From Leucocoprinus leucothites (lineage: Eukaryota > Basidiomycota > Agaricomycetes > Agaricales > Agaricaceae), in NCBI GenBank assembly GCA_013368445.1, contig JAACJO010000005.1, forward strand, positions 1,240,001 through 1,304,000: a DNA stretch of 64,000 nt, read 5' to 3'. The stretch's first letter is position 1. Each line of letters opens with the position of its first letter. The position numbers and the translations under genes are program-made. A model generated the notes under the pieces. It was not told where the DNA came from and did not search any database. It saw only the letters and a list, made by a program, of their open reading frames with translations. Below, in pieces: positions 1 to 9,507 of the stretch.

Positions 1-341
1 CTATATAAGTATTCATCGACATCACTGCTACGGTGGTTTACCAAGCACTTGATACACACTGTGATACTCGATCACGCCATTTGACAGAACTCGGGCATAT
101 TACAGGTCACTCAGATGGCTTACCCATCGTCACGGAGGGACCAATGGCGTTGTCCACTAGGTTCCCACCGACTCCAGGGCTTTCTAATTCATTCTACCAA
201 TCCGAGCTTTCTGCGGGATCAAGTAGCTGCAAGTCGGCAGTGGATAAAGTGTACCAGGTGATTATGAAGGCTCTAATTATGCCAAGAAATACAGTCTCGA
301 GAGTATCGACGTCATTACAGATTATACCCAAACTCGTGGAA
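1..341. other. Intergenic, no gene supported
   Basis: This stretch lies downstream of the stop codon of the minus-strand amino-acid permease. An open frame crosses it on the plus strand from about position 9 to 443, but it has no ATG near its start, resembles no family I know, and overlaps the antisense of the permease's last exon. It most likely holds the permease 3' UTR and spacer. Confidence 0.5.
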
Positions 342-2903
342 CTATCTGCGGGACCGACCTTCTACCATCTCTATGGGCTCGTCCGCTTCTGTAGAAACCG
401 GCACCCAACCATCATCGCTCGGCTGACGTCCACGTACGCGTGAGATGATTGAGCGCAACCAAGCTGCCAAACCCTCAGTCATCGAGCCAACCAGGAGGAG
501 GGATCAACTTACAAGGCCCGTCATCGTTTCGTTGTGTCATGTAGTATACTGGTATGCCAGTGAGGACAAAACCTTCAAGAAAAAGATGAGAAAATGCTCT
601 TTCAAAAAATGGGTTGGACAGTCGTACCGCATACGGCTATGGCTTCCAAAGGTGCCGCAAAGACCGGCATACAAAGTAAAAATAAAGCGACCTGGCTTTC
701 GGTGAGTGAAGCATATTTTGTCCCTGGACTTGTCCATACTCACAGCACAGAAGGTTAGAGGAGTGGTGATCCAGGTTCTATACGGTCTTTAAGGAATTTC
801 AATGAAATGTCGAAGCTGAAGAAATATGCAAGACTACCTTTCCAATAGAGGCTCTTTGAAACGTAAAATAATGAGACCCATGACCTTGAATAATGGTGTC
901 AATAGGGAAAAAATTATTAAAATTCAGTGTTCGTACTGTCAGAAAATAGAACGCCCATGAAGCCACAACGGCAAAGTTGATGAGGGACCGGAATCCACCG
1001 CCAATGGCAATGAAGATGATTGTAATGGTGGCTTGTAGAAGTGCAGCATTCAGTGGTGTTTTTCTGCTGGTATGTAGTCTACCAAACATAGAGGGAATGA
1101 ACCCCTCCCGACCAGCAGCGTAGATAAGGTGTGAAGATGTGAGAAAACCACCTAGAGCGTAGGCTAAATAAGGCAGCCAGACGCAGGCAGAAGAGCTCTT
1201 ACCGTTCAGAGCCCCGAAGCAAGAAATCACAACCATAATCGCAAAAATAGTCCCACCAATAGGACCGAAGAGCGCACGGCCGAAATCGAGTGCGACTGTG
1301 TTACTCGAACCGACAAGATCCTGATCGACCCAATCGGTCAATTTTAAGGGTTTAAGAAGACTGAGGGAATGATTTACCCGATCTAGAACGACGAAGTACG
1401 AAATATTCGCCACTAGGAAGAGAAGCTGATGCAACATCATAAACGGCCCGGCAAGTGTCACCTTGTAATGTCCGACGTACCGTGACGATAGCCATACTCG
1501 AATGTATGGCTCGAGGAATATTCCGCTCCGGACGATGAATTTCTCCCCCGACGTAGGTTACTTGATCCCAACCATCGAAAGACCAGAGCCCAGAGTACAA
1601 TGCAAGTGAGTAAGAAGAGGGACTTCGACTAGAGCCTTCAAACCAAGGCTGGCGGAAACTAGCAGTTGCTTTTCCGCGGGCTAGTTGAATAACTCCGAGA
1701 GTCATCACAAAGATCTGGTTTTGAGGTCATGATCTGGAGCGAAAAATAAAGAGCTATTCTCACCAAAGCGGTGACCTGGTTCGTGGGTTGACATGAGAAA
1801 TGGTGTTCACTAATACAGAAGTGCTCGCCCACCTTGGCAGCCGTAAACACAACGGCAACACGGTTGCCTAATTTGCGTGTCGCGACACACAAAAACGTTA
1901 CCACAAGTACCGCACCGGCTGCGGTGAGTTTAATGGCCCATTGAGGGATGTCGTCCGGCGATGCCTGATTGCTGAAGAATAGCCTATTCATATATTCCGC
2001 AAAAATGAGGGCTATTACGGCGTTGGCACCTGCACAAGTAAGCGTTACTCCGCAAATGTGAATGAATCAAGGCGAGTGTATCTACCAGGTTTCAGGGCAA
2101 TTATCGCTGTCCACGCGAATAAATACGACACAAGTGGGCCGTAAGCATACGAGAGGTAGGCTTGCGGTCCACCATTTTGGGGTATCGCAGAACCAAGCTC
2201 GGCGTAGCTACTGGCTCCGGTCCACGCAAGGACACCAGAGACTAGCCATACCATCAAACTTGCTCCAACACTTTGAGTATTCGCTACAACCACTCCTGGT
2301 GAAGAACTTGCCACACGGGCTGTCAGGTGGTATGAGAGGTAGCTTCAGCAGGAGACGTACAAAATGCCGGAGCCAATCTAGCTTTCCAAGTGGAGGTCAA
2401 CGATGAGAAACGAGAATCCTAGAGAGAAATACCTGCAAACCAACACACAGGGCAATGCCTCGAGGAATATGAGTAAAGTGTCGTCCCCCTCAAGTCACCA
2501 GACCAACCGTTTACAAGACCCAGACTCTTTTCTCCATGCCCATGTGCAATTATAGGTTCTGTTACGCTTGTAGTAAGAGGTAGCTGGAAAATGCCGTCAA
2601 AATTGCAATCCGAACTTGTGCTAAAGTCGAGACGTACAAGATCTTCCTGGTAGTTAAACCCAGACACAGAGTATGATCGAGCTCTAGATTGAATAGAATG
2701 AAACAACGTTCTGTTCAGTTAAATAAGAAAACTGACCGACCAGAACCTTGGGGTACTGATGCTGCCGGGCCTTCATCGAGCTCAAGCGCACGAAGGGATT
2801 CTTCAGAATCATGAGGTGAATGACGTGATGACAATATAGAATGGTTTCTCAAAGGTGAGCGAAGCGCGACATATTCTTCTCTAGCAAAACTCGTCATGGG
2901 CAT
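342..2903 (-). CDS. L-type amino-acid transporter (APC superfamily, MUP1/LAT-like)
   Basis: A plasma-membrane amino-acid permease of the LAT/high-affinity methionine permease group, interrupted by many short introns. The first ATG of the N-terminal exon is at 2903; the frame extends upstream only to a GTG. Following a Ser-rich cytosolic tail, recognisable segments come in order: SLGLVNG, the TM1 motif IGSGI followed by SSPGVVVANTQSVGASL, the block GLWSFDGWDQVTYVGGEI with RPERNIPRAI, ANISYFVVLD, NTVALDFGRALFGPIGG, a Tyr-Ala-Ala-Gly-Arg-Glu-Gly loop, GGGFRSLINFAVVASWAFYF, and a last helix followed by the motif TGIPVYYMTQR. The final exon reads GRQPSDDGWVPVSTEADEP and stops with TAG at 342-344, so the gene reaches about 450 bp further than its largest open frame suggests. 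Total length is roughly 500-550 residues with about 12 helices, as expected. The exact substrate cannot be read from sequence. Confidence 0.87.
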
Positions 2904-3213
2904 GTGTCGTGGAATGAAAGGGAGGAGGTACACCTGCCTCACCAGTCACGATGCAGAAAGCTGCTAGAACAGTCAGGGGCGATGTGATGGGCTGGAGGAA
3001 TGGACTGTATTTGGCATCGTTGACTGCCCCAAACATATCGACTTAATTTCGGCTCCTCGAGCCACTTGACTCTGGAGGTCGTACTTGTCGCCTCAGGAGC
3101 GGATATTGGTGACCAGTTTCTGATATAAACATTGGTGGCAACACACGGCCGGTAGAATGATAATTACACTAATGGTTCTTTTACTGATTATCCCTTTTTT
3201 GCGTATTTCTATT

Positions 3214-4260
3214 CTACGAGTTTGAGTACTCCCGCAGTGCTTGCGCTACGGCTCCATGAATATCTGTACATCGATTTTGACATGCTTCCATGGCCTGGTG
3301 ACAACAGTCAGGGATTGGGAACTGATCGATAACTGGAACTGACGTTCAGAGCATCCCCGGGAGGTATTTGTCCGTTTTGCCACACACTCGTTATCGTTCC
3401 GAGGGCTGGAATACAGGATAAGATGAGCGTTCCCTGTGATGCAGTGGCCTCATCTTCGGTCGGATCCAGCCAAATTTCCTTGGCCATCACTGACTAGGGA
3501 TCATGAAATATAGAGCGTTACTTGAGAAGAAACTATCTTACCGCAGAACATGACACGACTAGGCCAAGAATTTCTATCCCTGCATCAGCTAATGCGGCAC
3601 TTACAGCAACTGAAGCTGATGAAATGACTCCTTCAATGCCGTCTGCTTCAATGACTGTAATGAAGACGTCGATCGTCGCCTTCGGCAACAACTCGAGTCT
3701 TACAGAGGAGACAATGGCCTGATGAACTGCCATGGCAATTGTTCTGTCCTCCGCGTCCTGGTGAACGTCGTGAGTCTAAAGAATATTCGAAGCCTCAATA
3801 TAATTTGAACTCACCCGTAGAGGTGCCCGCCGTCGTCTACAGGAGAATGGTGTAAACTTGACTTCTACATTTAGTCTTCCGTTCTCGCTGTAAGCGATAT
3901 TCTTGGGTTGTCGGGGGCCATATCTATTCAAGGGGAGATATAAGTTCTGCTCCGTCCATCCGATTGGAAAGCCACGAACATCGCACATGCTATCTTCGTT
4001 TGTTCAGTTTCAATATAGGCCGAACCGTTTGCTTGAGATATAAGTCCGGGTTGCAGAACTAGGAGCTATTGTCCAGGATGATGCTTTGAATTTCGATGAT
4101 CCAGACACGCACAGGTGGGCCGTATATCCAATGGTCCTCTTTTACTTCTGGGTTGTCCAATTTTCCATTGATTGGAATCAGACTTTTCGGACGCAAAAAT
4201 AGGCGAGAAGCTTTCTTCTGGGCCGTTCACTCTTCGTCGGTCAAAATTTGAGAGAGCCAT
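3214..4260 (-). CDS. MTR3: Exosome complex core subunit MTR3 (RNase PH-like)
   Basis: One of the six RNase PH-type ring proteins of the RNA exosome, acting in 3'-5' RNA processing and decay in nucleus and cytoplasm. Six exons rebuild cleanly: 4113-4260, 3980-4058, 3815-3923, 3542-3757, 3344-3493 and 3214-3294 (783 nt, 260 residues), all with GT-AG introns of about 50-70 nt and conserved phase. Diagnostic motifs are FDRRRVNGPEE at the N-terminus, GLISQANGSAYIETEQTK, YGPRQPKN, GRLNVEVKFTPFS, RLELLPKATIDVF and ALADAGIEILGLVVSCSA. The length is normal for fungal MTR3. The start is the first ATG of the exon and lies 103 bp from the start of the divergent NSRP1-like gene, so the two probably share a promoter. 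The subunit is expected to be structural and catalytically inert, as in other eukaryotes. Confidence 0.92.
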
Positions 4261-4363
4261 TTGAAATTAGATGCTGAGCGGGGGAGAAGCTGTGCCGAGA
4301 AATTCAATTCAAACATTTAAACCCCGGCCACGCTTTCCATTTTCGGAGTTAAACGAAGTCGTG
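4261..4363. promoter_or_regulatory. Short divergent promoter MTR3 / NSRP1-like
   Basis: Only 103 bp separate the two opposed start codons, so both 5' UTRs and core promoters must lie here or overlap the coding regions. If the in-frame ATG at 4271 of the NSRP1-like gene were used the gap would shrink to 10 bp, which argues for the ATG at 4364. No clear TATA box is visible. Confidence 0.45.
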
Positions 4364-5637
4364 ATGAAGCTCTCCATTGCCCTCAACAAACCCAAGGCCC
4401 CTGCCATCCCGCCACCTACACTTTCTCGTCCCTCAGCTTTTGGAAATGGGGATGACAATGACGACACTAACGATACTCCGTCTACACTCCTATCTTCGGA
4501 TGGCAAGACTTCTGTGAATAAAGTGACTTTGGCTCAAAACATGCAGTCGTCGAAAGCTATGAAGAAGAAAATGGAGGCAGAGAAACAGGTTGACGATACA
4601 GTCTACGAGTATGATGAAATATGGGACAAGATGCAGGAGGCCAAACTCAAGGCTAAAGCGACTAAGGAGCAAGAGTCTAAGGAACGCAAGGTACTCGTTA
4701 ACTCATTCATCAGCATCCTCGCCGGCTCATAACACTCTGTCCTTCAGCCCAAGTATATTCACGGTTTACTTAATGCAGCCGCAACGCGGAAGCTTGATCA
4801 TCTGCGGGCGGAGGAAAAGATGATGCAACGTGAACGTGAGCTAGAAGGGGACGAATTCAAAGACAAAGAGTCCTTCGTCACGCAGGCCTACAAGGACCAG
4901 ATGGTACAGGTCCGTAAGGCTGAAGAAGAGGAGAAACGAAGAGAAGGTCCGCCATACGTTGCCATTTGCCACCATAGTCCTCTAACAAACCACTCATTGC
5001 AGAAATGCAGAAGAAGCAGGGAGGGCCGTCAACAGGCATGGCGCACTTTTACCGAAAGCTGCTGGAAGAATCCGAGCAGCAACATGAAGCGACGGTGGCA
5101 GCTACGCAGGAAAAACGTGTCATTGGACCGCAAGGACCAATGCCCAATCTCACTATCACTAAACCCCCCGACTTTACGCCGATGTCTGATTTGGAACTTG
5201 CGAGGGTCGCGCGAGAGCAGGGCAAAGAAGTAGAAGTCAATGATGATGGTCATATTGTCGACAAACGTGATCTCTTGAGCGCTGGCCTCAATCTTTCATT
5301 GCCTAATACGAGACGGTTGGGAAAGCAGTCTCAAACCACTGCGGGCGATGAGCCGGACAAACCCGTGAAGATACATACGGCAGTGGGAGCGGCAGCTAGT
5401 CGACGAGAGATTAATGAAAGAAGGCGACGGGAGATCATGCAACAAATGGAGATAGAGAAGAGAAGGGCCACGAATGAAAAACAGAGGGAGGAGGATGAGA
5501 AACTGCGTCGGACGGTGGCCAAGAGGAACACCGAGTCAGATGTTCTTAGTGCTCGTGAACGATACTTGGCCAGAAAACGGCAGAAGCTAGAGGTAACAGA
5601 AGTAAATCAGGGCGGTGGTTCGAGCGGCGATTTATGA
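4364..5637 (+). CDS. NSRP1/CCDC55-like nuclear speckle splicing regulator (DUF2040)
   Basis: A homologue of nuclear speckle splicing regulatory protein 1. Three exons: 4364-4690, 4748-4946 and 5003-5637, joined through GT-AG introns of 57 and 56 nt with matching phase; about 386 residues. The N-terminus has the FGNGDDNDD type of acidic motif typical of the family, then the conserved YEYDEIWDKMQ segment, a highly charged Lys/Glu coiled-coil region carrying DEFKDKESFVTQAYKDQM, and an Arg/Glu-rich C-terminus with LSARERYLARKR. Start chosen at 4364 because the peptide beginning MKLSIALNKP fits the family start; an in-frame ATG at 4271 would add 31 residues with no resemblance. In animals the protein binds RNA and affects alternative splice-site choice; the role in fungi is inferred from homology. 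Confidence 0.85.
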
Positions 5638-5749
5638 CTGACTACTATACATATATTGCGGAGAATTATGTGCTAGTGTACGATGTGGAAAATTTGGGGT
5701 CTGTACGGTCGTGCAAGGTCCGAAACCAAAAAAAAACGACTTGAGAATT

Positions 5750-6942
5750 TTAATGAGAGGCACCGGCACGGCATACCATCTGCAGCCGCTCTTCATCAAT
5801 TAATGGCACCATCTTGTCAAATGCTCGAAGGACAGCCAAACTGGAGGGTCTGCCTTCTGGACGATCGTTCAACATGGGCTTGACAACATGCATTAACTCC
5901 GGGACATAGTACCCGGTCAACTGAGCCCCAAATAAGAAAAGTATATGATTGATAGCTGGCGAAGATTTACCTTGCATGCTCGTAGTATGAGAACGCCGAG
6001 CGCCCATACATCAATCTTGTAGGGATCTGTCGCCTCCCCCCTTTCACACTCAGGTGGCACCTCAGTACCTCTCCGGTGTACCAGCCGGGGGTTTGGATCA
6101 TCGTCGAACCGACGTGCGAGTTCGAAGTCAATATACGCGTACCGACCATTGTAATCGGTAACCAAATTCCGAAGTGAAATATCAAGGTGTGCCATTTTTA
6201 GACTATGCATGAAGACAGCGTGCTGCGTCGACACTCATCTGTCAATGATTACTCTTTCAAGGTGATGAGAAATGACCCACTTCGATGCATTGGCGGATCG
6301 CAGCGAAGAAGAGGCTGAGGCAACATGGTCCATCATCAGTGATAAGTTGGGAGGACCACTCTTCCATCACGATGAATGCGATGCGATCTATTGCAAACTC
6401 GACCAGATCAACTACAGCTAGTTGTATTCGGGCGAGAATAAGTCCACAATCTCTTGGTACGAGAGAAATACGTACGTATGGTGTGATTCCTTGGGTCCTC
6501 GCGTAGGGGTCCTCGTGAAAGGGCCCGAATGATGTCATACTCTCGACTAGCAATGTGAACGGCTTTTAGGACTATCTTCTTCCCGTCACTAACTCGGGTT
6601 CCTCGGAAAAGGTTCGCAGGCTATACAAAATAAGTGGAAATCGGAACCGAAGCGACCTAAACATACAAGGCCTTCATCCGGACAAAGCGCGTCGTCACCC
6701 CTCTCCTTGTCAATGCCAGCCGGAATGGGTCTAGGTGTTTGACCAAGTCGTCGGCACTCATCATAGAAGTCTCTGACATCTCGAACAGTGTCTAAGTGAA
6801 ATCCTCTTGACCGTATGAGAGTTCGGTATCTGGGCCAAAATGGAAATATGCGTTGGTTTACCTCCTCCTCGTCGAAGGAGGACTCGGAAGGCGAATGAGA
6901 AGAAGAATCACTATCGTAGTCGGAATCCCAGCTGTCGTGCAT
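5750..6942 (-). CDS. Protein-kinase-like protein of basidiomycete type
   Basis: A Ser/Thr-kinase-fold protein of a fungal lineage-specific group. The ATG at 6942 opens an acidic Ser/Asp-rich stretch, then a conserved region with FPFWPRYRTLIRSRGFHLD. Later exons give KKIVLKAVHIASREYDIIRA (candidate ATP-binding lysine in the LKAV context and helix-C glutamate), MEEWSSQL (hinge), HLDISLRNLV (catalytic loop with Asp and Asn kept, Arg of HRD replaced by Leu), YIDFELARRF (DFG replaced by DFE), a GTEVPPECERGEATDPYKIDVW segment equivalent to APE and the helix-F Asp, and a C-lobe ending with EGRPSSLAVLRAFDKM. Stop at 5750. The gene has four or so exons with short introns. Catalytic Lys, Asp and Asn are present, so activity is possible but not certain. 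Substrate unknown. Confidence 0.75.
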
Positions 6943-7526
6943 GGAGGGTGGGTGGCAGGGTGAAGGTGGGCGACTTTCAGGGTATGCTTTATAGAAGGGA
7001 CTGTTGAAATGATTGCCCGACTAAGGAATAGGAGTGCGGAAATTGTAGCCAAAGGAAGGCAAAATCATTCGTTTCGAGGATCGCATTTGGACGTTTGGCC
7101 CTCAAGCCACGTTCGGCGGAGAGCAACCGAAAACGTTATAGCCGCATTCCGCAAGATCTTCCCCGATAGAGAGACGCCGTCTAGCTAGGCTATGTACAAA
7201 GTAGGCAAGAAATTCCCAATGAAAACCCAGCCATGGACGTCCCGTCTACGTTAGCAGCAGATTGATGATGATTCACAGAAGCCCAGAACGTCAGAGGATA
7301 TTTTAGTAAATCGCCAGACAGGGTTATACGCCGGGGAGAAGGATTATTTTACCGACATAATACGTAGAAGGAGATAGAGGTTGATAGAGGTGGGACTTCA
7401 ACGACTTGTAAAGCAATTGTCCCACGGGTCATAACAAGACAGCCCGTTGATCGTGCGAAAATGTATCCCATCTTCATCTTCACCACCATCTTACCTTACG
7501 GCGCGTCGACCCAAGTCATCATACAC
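6943..7526. promoter_or_regulatory. Divergent spacer between kinase-like gene and RRM gene
   Basis: This 584-bp region separates two opposed start codons. I see no supported gene in it; the short minus-strand frame at 6858-7052 overlaps the kinase start in another frame and looks like chance. An in-frame ATG at 7461 could extend the RRM protein by 22 residues, but the region from about 7320 reads like 5' UTR. It presumably holds both promoters. Confidence 0.4.
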
Positions 7527-8196
7527 ATGGAAGAGGGCACGAAATCAAAGAAAACCGTATTCGTCGGAGGGCTGACTGAAGACATAGATGAATCCATCAT
7601 TTACGAAACCTTTTCTACCTTTGGTATGCCTTTCTGCCATGCAAGCCTACATGCATAACAGATCCGCCGTTGTGAACAGGAGATGTAATCGAAGTTCAAT
7701 TGCCGTCAGCGGTTGTCGACCCAAACCGTCAGAATGGTTAGTGGCACACATCCTTATCCACTCCTCCCACACGCTGACGTCGCTTAGAGCCTAAACACCG
7801 TGGATACGCATTCGTTACGTTTGGCTCCCCTGCTGATGCGCAGGATGCAATTGATAACATGGATATGAATGAACTCAGAGGTAAGGTTCTCAAGGTGAAT
7901 CTTGCCCGCCCCATGAAGGGGCCCGTGCAACCAATGGGGAACAGAGCCAGTGTGTCCGTTTTATGTTTTACTTGGCTCTTCACTCAGCGGACGTTAGTCT
8001 GGGAATCGGAGGAATGGTTAAAGGAACACATAAAGCCCCTCGCGCAAAGCGGAGGTACTGTCCAAATATATCCCAATACTGTTTGTTCATTAACTCACAT
8101 GACGGTGATACAGGCGTAAAAGGAAGACAGGCAGGCCAAGAACAAGGAAACAAGTCCGATGAAGAGCCACAAAATGACAACACGATGGAAGAATAG
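7527..8196 (+). CDS. RRM-only protein related to cyclophilin-33 (PPIE)
   Basis: An RNA-recognition-motif protein. Five exons join in frame: 7527-7623, 7680-7736, 7788-7949, 7998-8054 and 8114-8196 (456 nt, 151 residues). The RRM opens with KKTVFVGGLTEDIDE (RNP2 = VFVGGL), continues to the core RNP1 RGYAFVTF and ends with LRGKVLKVNLARPM. After the RRM comes AIWESEEWLKEHIKPL, which matches the linker of human PPIE (cyclophilin 33), where a cyclophilin isomerase domain would follow. Here the protein instead ends in a short hydrophilic tail rich in Lys, Glu, Asn and Gln. So this is the RRM half of PPIE as a free protein. In animals PPIE is spliceosome-associated; a related role here is inferred. 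Confidence 0.85.
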
Positions 8197-8539
8197 TTGC
8201 TGGTGTCCAAACCCGGGCCCGAAATAGACGATCTATTCCAAAAACAAGAGTAATTTCGGATGGATCATCACAATCGGGAGGGGGGGGGGGGGGGGCGGGA
8301 CGTTAGATCATATTGTCGCATAGTGGCATACTCAAGAACAACCGATACCTCGGCCATCGCATCCGATTGACAGCGGGGGTGTTTTTGAAGCCACGTACTC
8401 AGAATCGGATGAGCGGAACATATCTAGCTTAGGGCTGATAAACTGAGATTGCGTTATGGATGTAGACAGAAAGAGACTTACTACAAATACCACTTCCACC
8501 CACACGTGAAATTTCAGAGGGTAGTATTGGACGGGCCAG
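8197..8539. other. Convergent spacer with a long G tract
   Basis: This 343-bp space lies between the stop codons of the RRM gene and of TAF13 and should carry both 3' UTRs. It includes an uninterrupted run of 16 guanines at 8280-8295. The minus-strand frame at 8332-8682 crosses into TAF13 in another frame and is not supported as a gene. Confidence 0.5.
8280..8295. repeat. Homopolymer (G)16
   Basis: Sixteen consecutive G residues on the plus strand, followed by C and GGG. It sits in the convergent intergenic region, so it changes no protein. On the plus-strand transcript it would lie in the 3' UTR of the RRM gene if that reaches so far. Such runs are prone to length error in sequencing. Confidence 0.9.
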
Positions 8540-9439
8540 TCAAAATTCTTTCGGGTTGTGGATATCCGACTCTTCGAATTGTGCACGAGCGCGCTTGATG
8601 TCTTCTTGCATGAACAGTAGCTCCTCCATTCGGGCCAGCTTCTTGGCATCTGCTGGCCGAGAGAGCACTCGACGGAGATCATCTATAGAAAGTCGAGACT
8701 TCTTGTTGGGTCCCCCGGCCTGCTGGCACTAAAGAAAGCAACTGTTCGTCAGTGTTTCAGACCCGCATGGCACAGAAGACTACAAACCACATCGATGATG
8801 TATTCTATCAATATCTCTTCCATTACATTGACTGTATCATTAGATGGGTTGCGATCATCGCCAAAGCCATACATCAGACTCTTCACTGTAGGACGAATCC
8901 TCGGTTAAAAGTGGCGTGGCTAGAATTGCCTCTTTAAACGCACACTCTTTGGTAAACAACCCTTTGAGATTGGACTGCTTGCGAGAACCTCTTGTGCTAA
9001 AACTTCCAGCTATTGAGTTTGTGGTACTGTCTCGCATATAACTCGGAGTATATGTGGTAAAGGTGGCATTCGACCTCTGAGGAACCGGAGGAGGAGCCGG
9101 TGTTGCAGCTGTGTTCGTAGTGGCTGTTGAGGTCTGAGCCGCTACTGGAGCTGGGGTTACCAAGGATGCGGGACGCTGCATAACGGCTTGAGGGTGTTGT
9201 ATGTATCCATATGTATAAGGCCAGGTATAGCTTGTTACGCCAGTCTGGTAAGGAGGGGTCTGGTACGGGTAGGCTCCAGGAGTCTGTGTATACGTCGATG
9301 GATGATATGCACCATAAGGATATGTAGTTGATGTTGGAGGGTGAGTTCCAGTGGTCGGAGTATATGGAGTATACGACATTGGTAGATAGTACACTTGGTA
9401 ACAGGGAGAGCTCGAAAGTCCACCCGGACATTGCACCAT
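8540..9439 (-). CDS. TAF13: TFIID subunit TAF13 with Tyr/Pro/Thr-rich N-terminal extension
   Basis: The histone-fold subunit TAF13 of TFIID, which pairs with TAF11 in RNA polymerase II initiation. Three exons (8944-9439, 8788-8885, 8540-8728; 783 nt, 260 residues) join in phase. The histone fold begins near residue 160 with GLFTKELKSLMYGFGDD, continues through NVMEEILIEYIIDV and SIDDLRRVLSRPADAKKLAR, and ends with EELLFMQEDIKRARAQFEE. This matches TAF13 over its whole length. The first 120 or so residues are unusual: a low-complexity segment rich in Tyr, Pro, Thr and Gly with many TYP, TPY and YPY steps, followed by an Ala/Pro/Thr stretch. TAF13 in most species is 120-180 residues. A downstream ATG (about 9379) may be the true start, but most of the extension stays either way. 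The exon joining extension and fold is continuous, so this is one gene. Confidence 0.87.
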
Positions 9440-9507
9440 ATTACATAACTACATAGCGGGCGGCATTTTAAACAATATTTTAAAATTTACCTAATTTGCC
9501 AAGTACC

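Noticed and set aside
9..443. Open plus-strand frame of about 140 codons at the left edge
   Set aside because: No ATG at its 5' end, no family resemblance, and its right part is antisense to the last exon of the permease, whose peptide fits the family.
445..743. Short frames on both strands
   Set aside because: They overlap the permease's 3' exons (YMTQR, LEAIAV) read on the minus strand, which match the family.
4271..4363. Upstream in-frame ATG for the NSRP1-like gene
   Set aside because: It would add 31 unconserved residues and leave just 10 bp to the divergent MTR3 start.
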